Assembly (NCBI GenBank): GCA_022842935.1
Contig: JALHOP010000002.1
Location: 593,227 to 657,226 of the forward strand
From: Myxococcota bacterium
Lineage (GTDB): Bacteria > Myxococcota > XYA12-FULL-58-9 > JALHOP01
Length of the DNA: 64,000 nucleotides
Direction: 5' to 3'
Shown here: positions 9,737 to 21,321 of the stretch, piece after piece
Position numbering within the stretch: position 1 is the stretch's first letter
Layout of the letters: each line of letters begins with the position of its first letter
Made by a program: the position numbers and the translations under genes
Notes under the pieces: generated by a model
The model's database searches: none
The model's input: only the letters and a program-made list of their open reading frames with translations
Told to the model about the DNA's origin: nothing

Positions 9737-10963
9737 CTAATTGTCACGAAGTGATTTGAGCCGGTCGAGGCGGCGGGCGCGGTCTTGTGCGACCTCGTGG
9801 CTCGGGTCGAGCGTGAGAATGCGCTGATACCAAGCGTAGGCGCTCTCGATTTGCTCTTCGCGCAGCGCGTTTTCGCCGCGGCGCAGGTACTCTTCGATGA
9901 GGCGCTTGCGCTCGGGCATCCAGGCGCTCTCTTGCGCCTCGAGCTTGCCACGGTCAGCGTCGCTTAGCTCTTCGCTCATCGCGGCATCGATGGCGAGCAA
10001 GGCGTCGAAGACAGAACCGCCCTCGTAGAGCTTGCGGGCACGCGTCAGCACAGCCTCAGCGCGATTCGCGGAAGGCTGACTCGGCGCGGCGCTTGCCGTC
10101 TGCTTCGGCGGATCGGGGCGGCGGTTACGTCTACGAGCGTCCGGTTCGTCTTTGGCGTTCATGGCGGCGGTGGCCGCGGCGATCGGGCTGAAGGTCGCCG
10201 TCGGCGCGGTGGTCGTGGTCGCGGTCCGAAGCGCTCGCTCTTCGGCGCGTACTTCGACGAGCGCAAACCAGCGCTGCGCATCGGCCGACCACGTGTCGAG
10301 GTTCACGCCAGTGCGCGTCTGCTCGACCATGCCGGCGTCGTCGAGCACGTTGCGCAAGCGAAGGGCATCGTCGTAACGCTCCGCCCTGGCACACATCTCG
10401 GCGAGCTTGAGCACGAGCGGCGCGAGCGACTCGGTGTTGTCGCAAGCGCGGCGCTGACTCCAAAGGTCGAAGACCAGCTCGCGTTGCGCGGCCCCCTGGC
10501 ACTTCGTCGACAGCTCGAGCTTCTGCTGCGTGGCACGGAACGACTTCACACGCTTGTCCTGGAACTCGCTCGCGCGCTGCAGGGACGTGCGCACGTGTTT
10601 GATGTCGGCTTCGCGCGTCATCAAGCCAAGCGCCGCTTGGTAGTAGCTGATGGCCTCCGCGTAGCCCTGACTGCCGGCGTCGCCCCGGGAGCGGGCGCGG
10701 CCAGCGTCAGCGAGCAGACTGTCGACGACGCGCTTGGTCTCCGCCTCGATGGTCTTCGCAAGCTCGGCAAGGGCGCGCTTGTCGGCGTCGGACTGCGGTT
10801 CGATGTCGCTCAAGATGGCGGCGCTGCGCTCGAGGTCCCCAGCGACGTACGCCGCTCGCGCGTCGTCGAGCGTGGCGTGGGCGCAGCCAGCGACGGCCTG
10901 CATCGCACAGGCAAACGCAACCAAACCAACCCGCCGCACTACTCTTCCCTTCGGCGAGTCCAT
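9737..10963 (-). CDS. TPR-containing lipoprotein of unknown function
   Basis: 408 residues from the ATG at 10963. The N-terminus is a lipoprotein signal (GLVAFACAMQAVAGC) with the predicted lipidated Cys at 27. The body is helical with tetratricopeptide-like spacing (DARAAYVAGDLERSAAIL; YAEAISYYQAALGLM; RYDDALRLRNVLDD), broken by a Thr/Ala/Pro-rich linker at about 245-300, and ends with a clear TPR (GENALREEQIESAYAWYQR). Such proteins usually scaffold envelope assemblies, but no partner is evident here. Divergent from leuS, with 42 bases between the two start codons. Function unknown. Confidence 0.8.
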   Translation of the reverse strand: MDSPKGRVVRRVGLVAFACAMQAVAGCAHATLDDARAAYVAGDLERSAAILSDIEPQSDADKRALAELAKTIEAETKRVVDSLLADAGRARSRGDAGSQGYAEAISYYQAALGLMTREADIKHVRTSLQRASEFQDKRVKSFRATQQKLELSTKCQGAAQRELVFDLWSQRRACDNTESLAPLVLKLAEMCARAERYDDALRLRNVLDDAGMVEQTRTGVNLDTWSADAQRWFALVEVRAEERALRTATTTTAPTATFSPIAAATAAMNAKDEPDARRRNRRPDPPKQTASAAPSQPSANRAEAVLTRARKLYEGGSVFDALLAIDAAMSEELSDADRGKLEAQESAWMPERKRLIEEYLRRGENALREEQIESAYAWYQRILTLDPSHEVAQDRARRLDRLKSLRDN

Positions 10964-11005
10964 CCCTCGCCTTGAAAACACTCGGCGTGCTACGTCAGCA
11001 GCCGC

Positions 11006-13560
<2,555 letters not shown>

Positions 13561-13564
<4 letters not shown>

Positions 13565-13791
13565 GCCTCGGCAAGCTCGACCTCGACGCCTGGACCAACG
13601 GGCCCTTGAAGCCGCCGTTCAAATTCGGCCCCAATCATCCGGTGCGTGTGATCATCGACGGTCAGGCCGAGCCCGGTACCATTGCGTTTCCGCTCACCAA
13701 GGACGCCGACCCCGAATACCTCGTTGACCTGCAGAGCGGCGGCGACATCGCGGTGAAGCAGTCGGAGTTGCAGTCGCTCGCAGACGACTGA
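13561..13791 (+). CDS. small unknown protein translationally coupled to leuS
   Basis: 76 residues beginning at a GTG that overlaps the leuS stop (GTGA). The product starts VSLGKLDLDAWTNGPLKPPF, contains a beta-rich centre (HPVRVIIDGQ) and ends in an acidic helix (SELQSLADD). Codon use matches the neighbours. No family recognised. The four-base overlap indicates co-translation with leuS, so expression should follow that of the synthetase. An upstream in-frame extension inside leuS is not supported. Confidence 0.65.
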
Positions 13792-14018
13792 GACTGTGTT
13801 GGGGTCAAAAGAAAAATGTCGCCGTGGCCTGTGCGTTCACCGGCGCTCCCGGCGTGAAATGCACGTCTTCGACGGGCGCGGGCTCGCCCACGAGCTGCGA
13901 TGCGTTGGCGAACTGCTCAGAGGGCCTCGGGTACGCGGGCTCCGCCACGTGCCGATCCGCTCTTGACGGCGGCGAGGAAATCAACGCCATTGGGGCCCCG
14001 AAACCCCAGCAAGGAAAC

Positions 14019-14414
14019 GTGCTCGACATGCTCGACCAGATGACCCAGCTCCTCAAGTCCCCCGCCGCCGCTGATCTCTTGAAGCAACTCCAGGGTCACG
14101 GCCTCAGCGATCAACAAGCCTCCGCCGCGCTTTCCGCGACCGCCGAGGGCGTGGTCGAGCAAACGAGTGGAGCGGGCGGCCTCGCCGGCATGGCCGCAGG
14201 GTTGATGGGCGGCGCTGGAGGCGGGCTCGGCGCCCTTGGCAGTCTGCTGGGTGGCGGCGCTGGGGGGGACGCGACCTCAGGCATGAGCGCGATGGCAGGG
14301 CCGGTTGCGGCTTTCGTTGCGCAGAAGACCGGGCTCGCGCCAGCCATGGCGCAAACCATCGTCAACGCCGTGTTGCCCAAGCTGATGGCCATGTTGAGCG
14401 GCGCCAAAGCTTAG
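14019..14414 (+). CDS. DUF937-like small Gly/Ala-rich protein
   Basis: 131 residues from a GTG at 14019, which has AAGGA a few bases upstream; an ATG at 14028 gives 128 residues. Two helical blocks (LDMLDQMTQLLKSPAAADLL and QGHGLSDQQASAALSATAEG) are followed by a long Gly/Ala/Met-rich linker, then FVAQKTGLAPAMAQTIVNAV and PKLMAML. This pattern of short helices around a Gly-rich core resembles DUF937/YidB-like proteins, a family of unknown function; the match is by eye. The open frame continues upstream to 13824 with a Cys-containing stretch, so a longer form is conceivable. Confidence 0.6.
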   Translation: MLDMLDQMTQLLKSPAAADLLKQLQGHGLSDQQASAALSATAEGVVEQTSGAGGLAGMAAGLMGGAGGGLGALGSLLGGGAGGDATSGMSAMAGPVAAFVAQKTGLAPAMAQTIVNAVLPKLMAMLSGAKA

Positions 14415-14440
14415 CGCGGGTCGACGAGCTCGTCGCGGCG

Positions 14441-15907
14441 TTAGCGACGCTTCCCGAAGAGGGAGCCGAGCACGCCGCGGACGATCTCTCGACCGACAGA
14501 TGAGCCCACGGTGCGCGCCGCGCTCTTGGCGAGGGTCTGCACCAATCCATCGTGGACGCCCCCCCGCGGACCGACTTTGCCAAAAAGCAGCTCATTGAGC
14601 GCTGACGGCGGCGTCGACTGTGCGGCAGGTGCGACTGGTGCGTGGGCTTTGAGCTGTTCGTAGGCAGACTCGCGGTCGAGCGCCTTTTCGTAGTGGCCCG
14701 CGATAACGGACGACGCGATGTGCTGGCGACGCTGTTCAGCGCTAATCGGTCCGATTTGGCTGCCCGGCGGCACGACGAAAGAGCGCTCCGCTATCGAGGG
14801 TCTTCCTTCGGCATCGAGGAATGAAACGAGTGCTTCACCAACACCTAGCTCGGTGATGGCGGCAGGCAGGTCGAGCGCGGGATTCTGGCGCATCGTCTCG
14901 GCCGCAGCACGGACGGCTTTTTGATCTTTGGGCGTGAAGGCACGCAACGCATGCTGAATGCGATTGCCCAGCTGGCCCAACACGGACTCCGGGATGTCGA
15001 GAGGATTCTGGGTCACGAAGTAGATGCCAACGCCCTTCGAGCGGACCAAGCGCACCACCTGCTCGACCTTCTCGAGGAGTGCTTTGGGGACGTCTCGGAA
15101 CAGCAGATGCGCCTCGTCAAAGAAGAGCACGAGCTTGGGCTTTTCGGCGTCGCCCACCTCGGGCAGGCGCTCGAAGAGCTCCGATAGCAGCCATAACAAG
15201 ACCGTGGCGTAGAGCTTCGGCGAGCTCATCAAGCGGTCAGCCGCGAGGATGTTGACGACACCTTTGCCGCCGCTAACCTGCATCAAGTCCGCGATGTCGA
15301 GCATGGGCTCACCGAAGAATCGATCGGCACCCTGACTCTCGAGTGCCGAGAGTCCACGCTGAATCGCGCCTATCGAAGCGGCGGAGATGTTGCCGTATTC
15401 GGTGGTGAGCTTCTTGGCGTTGTCGCCCACGAACTGAAGCATCGCGCGCAAGTCTTTGCTGTCGAGCAAGAGCAGCCCAGCTTCGTCGGCGATCTTGAAG
15501 ACCAGGTTCAGCACGCCTTCTTGCGTGTCATTCAAGTCGAGCAAGCGCGCGAGCAGCAGTGGGCCTAAGTCGGAGACGGTGGCGCGAACAGGGTGCCCGG
15601 CTTCACCGGCGACGTCCCAGAAGACGACGGGGCAGGCGGCGTAGTCGACACTGAGCCCAAGGCTATTCAAGCGCTCGGTGACCTTGAGATTTTGGCCGCC
15701 GGGCTGTGCGAGACCCGAGAGATCTCCTTTGACGTCAGCAAGAAACACCGGCACGCCAATCGCCGAGAGCTGCTGCGCAATGGACTGCAACGTCACGGTC
15801 TTGCCGGTCCCGGTGGCACCAGCCACCAGGCCGTGGCGGTTCGCAAGCGCTGGGAGGAGGAACTGCTCGCCGCTTTGGTTTTTCGCTATGCGCAGGGGTG
15901 GCGTCAT
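14441..15907 (-). CDS. HerA/YjgR-type P-loop ATPase (DUF853)
   Basis: 488-residue ATPase of the DUF853 family (E. coli YjgR, about 500 residues), related to the HerA/FtsK DNA translocases but of undefined function. Begins [16 protein letters not shown] from the ATG at 15907; an upstream ATG at 15946 would add 13 residues. Walker A GATGTGKT is near residue 30, Walker [13 protein letters not shown] near the middle, and the characteristic [20 protein letters not shown] and the C-terminal [21 protein letters not shown] follow. Ends in a basic tail (GSLFGKRR). Convergent with the preceding small gene. Confidence 0.88.
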   Translation of the reverse strand: MTPPLRIAKNQSGEQFLLPALANRHGLVAGATGTGKTVTLQSIAQQLSAIGVPVFLADVKGDLSGLAQPGGQNLKVTERLNSLGLSVDYAACPVVFWDVAGEAGHPVRATVSDLGPLLLARLLDLNDTQEGVLNLVFKIADEAGLLLLDSKDLRAMLQFVGDNAKKLTTEYGNISAASIGAIQRGLSALESQGADRFFGEPMLDIADLMQVSGGKGVVNILAADRLMSSPKLYATVLLWLLSELFERLPEVGDAEKPKLVLFFDEAHLLFRDVPKALLEKVEQVVRLVRSKGVGIYFVTQNPLDIPESVLGQLGNRIQHALRAFTPKDQKAVRAAAETMRQNPALDLPAAITELGVGEALVSFLDAEGRPSIAERSFVVPPGSQIGPISAEQRRQHIASSVIAGHYEKALDRESAYEQLKAHAPVAPAAQSTPPSALNELLFGKVGPRGGVHDGLVQTLAKSAARTVGSSVGREIVRGVLGSLFGKRR

Positions 15908-15977
15908 GAACGGGAAGCTCTCACAGTTTGCCGCGCAGGCAATCATTGCCCGCGCAGCAAACCGATCGCGAGACGCG

Positions 15978-16316
15978 TTACTTCGCGCCGCCGAGGAGGC
16001 CGCCGAGGCCTTCCATGAGACCACCGCGTTGCTCGGCGCTGAGCGGCGTGCCGTCCGAGGTCGCCTTCGCTGAGGCCTGCTCGACACCCTGGCTGATGGC
16101 GCTCGGCTGATCGGAGCCCTGGGCAAGCAACGACTTCGCCGTCGATGCCGCAACCTCGACGTAGGTCTTGTTGATGTTGAGCTTGCTAGCCAGCGCGGCG
16201 GCGCCGGAATCCATCATGGCGTCGCCGGCCGAGGCGGGAGCCGACGTTCCTTGGTTCTTCGCGCAGGCGAACGCGCCGAGGGCCACGGCAAGGGACACGG
16301 AGAGAATACGAAGCAT
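15978..16316 (-). CDS. small lipoprotein of unknown function
   Basis: 112 residues from the ATG at 16316; a TTG at 16331 is a less likely start. The N-terminal signal [18 protein letters not shown] places the lipidated Cys at 18, followed by Lys-Asn. The mature part is helical ([20 protein letters not shown]) with an Ala/Ser-rich middle and a Gly-rich C-terminus ([13 protein letters not shown]) reminiscent of the DUF937-like protein encoded at 14019. Separated by 70 bases from the downstream DUF853 ATPase gene on the same strand, so they may share a transcript. Function unknown. Confidence 0.7.
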   Translation of the reverse strand: MLRILSVSLAVALGAFACAKNQGTSAPASAGDAMMDSGAAALASKLNINKTYVEVAASTAKSLLAQGSDQPSAISQGVEQASAKATSDGTPLSAEQRGGLMEGLGGLLGGAK

Positions 16317-16407
16317 GGGAGATGACCTCAATGTGATGAGCCGCGAACTTACGGCGGGCTGGTGTTACCAAGCCTGCGCACGCGGGCAAAGCACCAAAGC
16401 GCGGTCT

Positions 16408-17292
16408 CTATCGGCCTGCTTGCGGCAGCGACTCGGTGCCCTTCCGCTCGGCGGCCGCGAGCAAACCGCGATACAGCGCCCGACTCGTCGCGTTGCTGTC
16501 GGTGGCAAAGCGAGGCGCTTCGTTCTTGAAAAACAGCTTTTGGAGCGTTGGTGCTATCGCTTGCTGCTCAGCCGCGGGGAGGTCGCGTAGAGCGCGCAGG
16601 ATCCGGTCGACTCGCGCCATATCGAGCTCGCGTCGGTGCTGTCCCGTCTCCGGATCGCGGATGGCGTCATTGAGCGCGAGGAGTTTCCTCGCCTCGTTCC
16701 TAACGCTCTCTGGGAGCTCGAGCCCCTTCGCGGCAAGCTTCTCGAGGGCGACGTACGCTGCGTCGCCAACCACCTGCTGCTGGTCGATCCGCCGCATCCA
16801 TTCGACGGCCAGCTGACTCAACGCCGCCTGCTCTAGCGGGCTCATGGTGTCGGTGTCGCGTAGAAAGGCCAGATCTTTTGTGGTCAGCGCGCGCGACCGG
16901 GTCAAGAAGACCAGCGGCGCAGGCAGGTCCTCCTTCATGTCCACCTGTGCGACCCACGCCGCGCCCATGCTGAACAGCCCAGCGGCCCCCATCGCGAGGA
17001 ATCCACCGAGCTCGAAAACAAAGAAAGACGGCGAAGCGACAAGAGCCGCAGAAGCCCCGATGAGCGGAATCCAACTCGTCTTGGAATTGAGTAGCGACGC
17101 AAGGCGCCCCCGGGTTTGCGGCTTCGCGCCGCGCGTTTCCAGGAGGCCGAGGAAGCGGTCGTTGTGGGCAACGATCGAGGACAGCGTCCCACCCACGGGG
17201 ACGAGTGCGCGCTCGCTGACTGGCACTAGCGCCGACGCAGGTGGGGCGATTGGGGCTGTCACGACGGAGCGGTCTGGCACCAGGGATTTCAT
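16408..17292 (-). CDS. unknown protein with two predicted membrane segments
   Basis: 294 residues. After a Pro/Val-rich N-terminus comes LNSKTSWIPLIG and then two hydrophobic stretches at about 75-120 (ASAALVASPSFFVFELGGFL and AMGAAGLFSMGAAWVAQVDM). The remaining 170 residues are soluble and helical, with alternating charge (FLRDTDTMSPLEQAALSQLA; RVDRILRALRDLPAAEQQAI). No family recognised. Shares the KTSW motif just before its hydrophobic part with the unknown protein encoded at 6491-7600, which may mean common ancestry. High third-position GC supports coding. Confidence 0.7.
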   Translation of the reverse strand: MKSLVPDRSVVTAPIAPPASALVPVSERALVPVGGTLSSIVAHNDRFLGLLETRGAKPQTRGRLASLLNSKTSWIPLIGASAALVASPSFFVFELGGFLAMGAAGLFSMGAAWVAQVDMKEDLPAPLVFLTRSRALTTKDLAFLRDTDTMSPLEQAALSQLAVEWMRRIDQQQVVGDAAYVALEKLAAKGLELPESVRNEARKLLALNDAIRDPETGQHRRELDMARVDRILRALRDLPAAEQQAIAPTLQKLFFKNEAPRFATDSNATSRALYRGLLAAAERKGTESLPQAGR

Positions 17293-17333
17293 CCTGGTCG
17301 CATATCGGTGAAACGACGCGCAGGTTGCTAGGG

Positions 17334-17358
17334 CCCCGCTGTCTAGCGGTCAGCGGGG
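17334..17358 (-). terminator. hairpin after the secreted-protein gene
   Basis: Perfect 8-bp stem CCCCGCTG / CAGCGGGG with a 9-base loop, lying in the 139-base gap downstream of the leftward gene at 17432-19063. No clear T-run follows on the minus strand, so a terminator role is tentative. Confidence 0.4.
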
Positions 17359-17431
17359 ACTGCCAGACGGCCACGTGCCGCGCCGGAAGGAAAGGCTCGC
17401 CACCCGATCCGGCTTTGCCCATTCACCCGCT

Positions 17432-19063
17432 TCAGCGAATGACGCTATCCGCCGCCCGCGCGGCAAAGCGCCGCGCCGTAACGTGAGCCGTGAGCAAAAA
17501 CGCAGCGAAGATGACCGTCCAAATGCTGGCATCGACACCCATGCATCCGCCTCCTGCTTGCAGTAAAGCACCGCCCCCAAGACTCCCATCCGCGTTCGGT
17601 CGTGCGCCGTTCCAGGCCTGCGGGTCCGCTCCGGCGGACGAGAGGCACAAGCCGCTGTCGTCATCGCAGACGGGCTGCGCGTTGTCGGCGCAGTCTTGAT
17701 CGTCACGGCAACGCGGCGTGCAGGCGCGGGCATTGCCAAAGCGGGCGCATACGTAGCCAGTACGACAGTCGGTGCTGTCGCTGCAGCGCTTCAAACAGTA
17801 CTGCGTGCCGAACAGCCCGCCGCACAAAGCGTTACTGTCGCCGCACGACGAGTCGGCATTGCACGGTGACATGGTGCAGTAGCCGTTCTGGAACATTCCG
17901 TCGACGTTATCGAGGCCGATGCACTCGAGCCCGCCGCACGGCGCGTTGTCGTCGCACGCTAGGCCGACTTTGCCCGCATTGCTGCCGCCACCACCGCCGC
18001 CGCCATCGCCGTCCACGCAGGCGCCAGGCTCCCACGCGCAAGAATCGCTGCAGGTCATGGTCCGCGATTTGTTGGTGCCACAGCTCTCGACGTCGGTTTC
18101 GCCGGGCTCACATTCGCCCTGACCGGTGCAGGTCGACCAAGCAGACCAGGTACCGCCGTTACAGGTCCGCGATTGCGTGCCACAGCGGCCACAGTCGCGG
18201 TCGTCGGTCGCGGTACCAGTGCATGTTCCGCCGCCGCCGCCACCCGTGCCACCGACGCGAAGGTCGTAGATGTTGGGATCGGTCGCGACCTGCGGAGCCA
18301 CCTTGACCTTGTAGGTGCCGGCGGCGAGGCCCGACTTGTTGATGACCGCGCCTTCGGCGGTCTTGCTGCCGCTCGCAACCTGACTGCCGCCACTGTCGGT
18401 GAGCTGAAAGTCGAGAGCTCCCGAGCCGCCATCGTAGGCGAGCGTTAGGGCGATACTGCTCTGACCATTGACGGTGACCGCGTACCAGTCTTGATCGGCG
18501 GCCACCCGGTTGGTGACGCCGCTGCCGAGCTGGCCTGCGCTTGCGGCGCTGTCGGCGACCTCGGGGTCCTCGTCGTCGATGATCTCCACATCGAGAGTGT
18601 TGGTCGCGCAACGATCAGGGTCAAGAAACCCGCCCTTGTAGCCATCGACGAAGCCGTAAACGGAGACGCTCGACCAGCCGTTGTCCATGAAGTCGCCCGT
18701 GCAATCGACGGTGCGCTGAACACGCTGGGCGGCTGCCTCCTGCGAGGTCACGCTAAAGGTGCTCGAGTAGAACGTCGTATCGCTGCCCCAGTAGGAGTCG
18801 TCGACGAAGGCCTGCACGAGTACCTGATGGCCGATGCTCAGCGGATTGGCCTGACCGGTCAGGACGATGTCCATGCGGCAAAAACTACGTGGATCGCCAC
18901 CGATGGCTTGCGTCGCGACCTTGAAGGTCAGAGTCAGCTCGCCGCTCTGGCAGCTCATGTTTTGGACGGTGAGCGCCGACGACACGTCGGCCCAAAGGCC
19001 GATGCCGACGAACAAAATGGCGGTGACGAGTCGGCTAACGCTGACCCGCATGGGGACCCTCAC
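17432..19063 (-). CDS. secreted Cys-rich protein with PPC-like domain and MYXO-CTERM-like tail
   Basis: 543 residues with a signal peptide (VTAILFVGIGLWADVSSA). The N-terminal 170 residues are an unknown beta-rich domain. A bacterial pre-peptidase C-terminal (PPC)-like domain follows at about 175-280 (DQDWYAVTVNGQSSIALTL; KSGLAAGTYKVKVAP). Next come a Gly-rich linker, a thrombospondin-like CGRCGTQSRTCNGGTWSAW segment, another Gly run, and a region of many paired cysteines (CSDSTDCRTGYVCARFG). The C-terminus is GGGCMG, a hydrophobic helix (SIWTVIFAAFLLTAHVTA) and Arg residues, the layout of MYXO-CTERM signals, in which the Cys is processed and the protein ends on the cell surface. A second ATG at 19051 is a possible start. 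Ligand or substrate unknown. Confidence 0.82.
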   Translation of the reverse strand: MRVPMRVSVSRLVTAILFVGIGLWADVSSALTVQNMSCQSGELTLTFKVATQAIGGDPRSFCRMDIVLTGQANPLSIGHQVLVQAFVDDSYWGSDTTFYSSTFSVTSQEAAAQRVQRTVDCTGDFMDNGWSSVSVYGFVDGYKGGFLDPDRCATNTLDVEIIDDEDPEVADSAASAGQLGSGVTNRVAADQDWYAVTVNGQSSIALTLAYDGGSGALDFQLTDSGGSQVASGSKTAEGAVINKSGLAAGTYKVKVAPQVATDPNIYDLRVGGTGGGGGGTCTGTATDDRDCGRCGTQSRTCNGGTWSAWSTCTGQGECEPGETDVESCGTNKSRTMTCSDSCAWEPGACVDGDGGGGGGGSNAGKVGLACDDNAPCGGLECIGLDNVDGMFQNGYCTMSPCNADSSCGDSNALCGGLFGTQYCLKRCSDSTDCRTGYVCARFGNARACTPRCRDDQDCADNAQPVCDDDSGLCLSSAGADPQAWNGARPNADGSLGGGALLQAGGGCMGVDASIWTVIFAAFLLTAHVTARRFAARAADSVIR

Positions 19064-19294
19064 TTTGGTTCGACAGGAAGCGATCGCCTCGAAGGGTCTA
19101 GGCGCCTTCCCAGATCAGCGGGGTGTATCGGCAACGACCGCCAAGAGTTGTTACCGTTCGACGCGAAGCAACCCCCGCGTCACGCCGCCGATATATCGAT
19201 CTGGATTCGCAGCTAGAGCGATCGCGTGACCACGTCACGTGAGCTGACGACTCCAATCCCATCACAATTTGACCTTCCAAAGGCAGGTGAACCC

Positions 19295-20224
19295 ATGTCG
19301 ATGCGTGCCACCGACGCTGGATACTATGGGCCGAATGGCGGCCGGGGCCGCGGTCAGTACTCTTACGAGGACACCCGCGAAAACTACCGCCGTACCGCAA
19401 CCCGTGCCAGTGGTTCCTACGAGTACGGTTACCCAGCTCCGCGCCAACCTGCCGGCTCGGGCCGCGGCGTCGACGTCCGCATCCAGGACGACGACGGGCC
19501 ACCGCCTCCTCCGCAGCGCATTCGCATCAAGGAGAGGCAGCAGCCTGACATCTACATCGACCTCGAGCGCGCGCGAAGCCCGCGCATCCGCTACAACGAG
19601 CAGGGTGGCGGGCCGGCCGGGTACGAAGAAGAGTACTACGGCGAGCCACCCCAACGCGGCGCTGGTCCCCGCTACGAAGAGCGCTACGAGAGCGGCTACG
19701 AGGGCGAGGTCCAGGGTCGTGGCGACGAGGACATCCCGTACAAGCCGCAGCGCGCTCCTTCCATCAAAGAAGCGGTGATCGCGCACGCCGAGCAGGAAGG
19801 TCCTGGCTTTTACGAGGTCAACGGCCGCATGTACGAAGCGGTCGAGACCGATCGCGGGTGGCGCGTCTATCGCACCAATGGCCCGGTCGAAGGACCCGAG
19901 GTCATGTCGGTGCGCTCGAGTGGCGGCGCGCGTGAAGTCGAGCGCGGCCCGCGCGCAGCGGAAGAGAAGAAGCCCGCCGCAACCAGCATGCTCGGTGGCG
20001 CTGGCCGCTTGGCTCTGCGCGTCGCCGGCTGGGGTCTACTCGGTGCAGGTGCCTTCTATGCCCTCTCGGGTGTGGTCGGTGGCGTCACGAACGGCATGGA
20101 CTGGGGTCCAGTCTTCGGCCGCACGGCCTTGAACTGGCAGCAGGCGGTTCCCGCCATCATCGGCGGCGGCGTGATGGCCGCTGGCGGTGGTTTGCTCCTC
20201 AAGTTCACCAAGAAGCAAGCATAG
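19295..20224 (+). CDS. Tyr/Arg/Gly-rich unknown protein with C-terminal membrane hairpin
   Basis: 309 residues from the ATG at 19295, which follows a purine-rich AGGCAGGTGA; an in-frame start at 19226 is less likely. The first 160 residues are low-complexity, rich in Tyr, Arg, Gly, Pro and Glu, and probably disordered (GYYGPNGGRGRGQYSYED). A compact domain follows (EGPGFYEVNGRMYEAVETDR), then two hydrophobic helices at about 250-305 (LALRVAGWGLLGAGAFYALS and IIGGGVMAAGGGLLLKF). No family recognised. The architecture suggests a membrane-tethered protein with a flexible cytoplasmic arm. A hairpin follows the stop. Confidence 0.75.
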   Translation: MSMRATDAGYYGPNGGRGRGQYSYEDTRENYRRTATRASGSYEYGYPAPRQPAGSGRGVDVRIQDDDGPPPPPQRIRIKERQQPDIYIDLERARSPRIRYNEQGGGPAGYEEEYYGEPPQRGAGPRYEERYESGYEGEVQGRGDEDIPYKPQRAPSIKEAVIAHAEQEGPGFYEVNGRMYEAVETDRGWRVYRTNGPVEGPEVMSVRSSGGAREVERGPRAAEEKKPAATSMLGGAGRLALRVAGWGLLGAGAFYALSGVVGGVTNGMDWGPVFGRTALNWQQAVPAIIGGGVMAAGGGLLLKFTKKQA

Positions 20225-20235
20225 CGCGAGGTCAG

Positions 20236-20266
20236 GTGAGGAGGCTGCCGCGAGCTGCCTCCTCAC
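20236..20266 (+). terminator. strong hairpin after the Tyr/Arg-rich gene
   Basis: Perfect 10-bp stem GTGAGGAGGC / GCCTCCTCAC with an 11-base loop, 12 bases after the stop codon. Only two T residues follow, so it may act as a terminator or as a transcript-end stabiliser. Confidence 0.5.
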
Positions 20267-20311
20267 TTGGTCATTGCGCCCTTCGCCGCGATCGGAGAGC
20301 GTGCCCGACCA

Positions 20312-21316
20312 ATGTCGGTTGCTGTGCTCGTCAGCTCCTTATTCGCTGTCGCCGCGCCTCCCGACGTCTCTGCGGCAGCCGCGGCAGCCGCGAGCTATCG
20401 TCTCTCACGTCCCTCGGACGACCGCGGTACCCTCACCCTCCTCGTCGAGAACGACGTCATCTTCGCCCTCGATCGCCACTACTCGAGCGGTGTCGCGGGG
20501 CTGTGGACCACGAGCCGCGCCGGGACGCCCAACTTCATGCGCGCCATCGGACGCTTGTTCGCCGAGGATGGGGAGGTCCGCGCGACCTTTGGCGGCGGCC
20601 ACAACATTTACACGCCGCGTAGCATCATCCTGCGCAACCTCGACGATCGCGATCGCCCCTTCGCGGCGCTCTTGTACGCTACAGCGGGCATTCAGACCAT
20701 CACGGCCAGGCACTTCGATGACCTGACGCTCACTCTCGGTGTCATCGGCCCGGCGGCGCTCGGCCGTCAGGTGCAACGTGTCATTCACGTCGCCATCGGT
20801 CCCACACCGCGCCGCTGGGACACGCAGCTCCCGAACGAGCCTGCCGCCATCTTGTCGTACCAACACACGTGGCGCTACCACCTGGGTACCTTTGGCGACC
20901 TCACCACCGAGATCTTCCCGCACATCGGTGTCGCGGTGGGGAACGTGTACGACTACACGGCTGCCGGGCTCACGATCCGCTTTGGCGACAACATGCCGCT
21001 CGACTACGGCCCCCGCCGCGTCCTTCCCGGCATCCAGGGGAGCGGCGCGTTCAGTCAGACCAACAACTTCGGCTGGTATTACTTCATCGGCGGCGAGGTC
21101 CGCAGCGTCATCCGCAACATCTTCATCGATGGCGCGACCTTCCGCGACAGCCGCAGCGTCGAGCGCAACCCCATGGTCGTCGACGCGCAGTTCGGCTGGG
21201 CACTCGTCTGGAAGAACACCCGCGTCTCGATGACGCACGTGATGCGCAGCAAAGAGTTCGAACGGCAGACCAAGCCCGACTTCTTCGGCTCGCTCGACCT
21301 GTCGTTCAAAATCTGA
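20312..21316 (+). CDS. LpxR-like lipid A deacylase / DUF2219 outer-membrane protein
   Basis: 334 residues from the ATG at 20312; the frame is open from a TTG at 20267. A signal peptide (SVAVLVSSLFAVAAPPDVSA) precedes a beta-barrel. Family hallmarks are TLLVENDVIFALDRHYSSG at the start of the barrel (Asn-Asp pair, Asp, and the YSSG that replaces YTNG), GGGHNIYTP, and DRDRPFAALLYATAG, equivalent to the DRPYAG motif of DUF2219. It ends in an aromatic/hydrophobic strand with a polar break (SLDLSFKI). LpxR removes the 3'-O-linked acyl chains from lipid A in the outer membrane; whether this member is active is inferred. Convergent with the next gene, 5 bases apart. Confidence 0.78.
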   Translation: MSVAVLVSSLFAVAAPPDVSAAAAAAASYRLSRPSDDRGTLTLLVENDVIFALDRHYSSGVAGLWTTSRAGTPNFMRAIGRLFAEDGEVRATFGGGHNIYTPRSIILRNLDDRDRPFAALLYATAGIQTITARHFDDLTLTLGVIGPAALGRQVQRVIHVAIGPTPRRWDTQLPNEPAAILSYQHTWRYHLGTFGDLTTEIFPHIGVAVGNVYDYTAAGLTIRFGDNMPLDYGPRRVLPGIQGSGAFSQTNNFGWYYFIGGEVRSVIRNIFIDGATFRDSRSVERNPMVVDAQFGWALVWKNTRVSMTHVMRSKEFERQTKPDFFGSLDLSFKI

Positions 21317-21321
21317 CCGCG

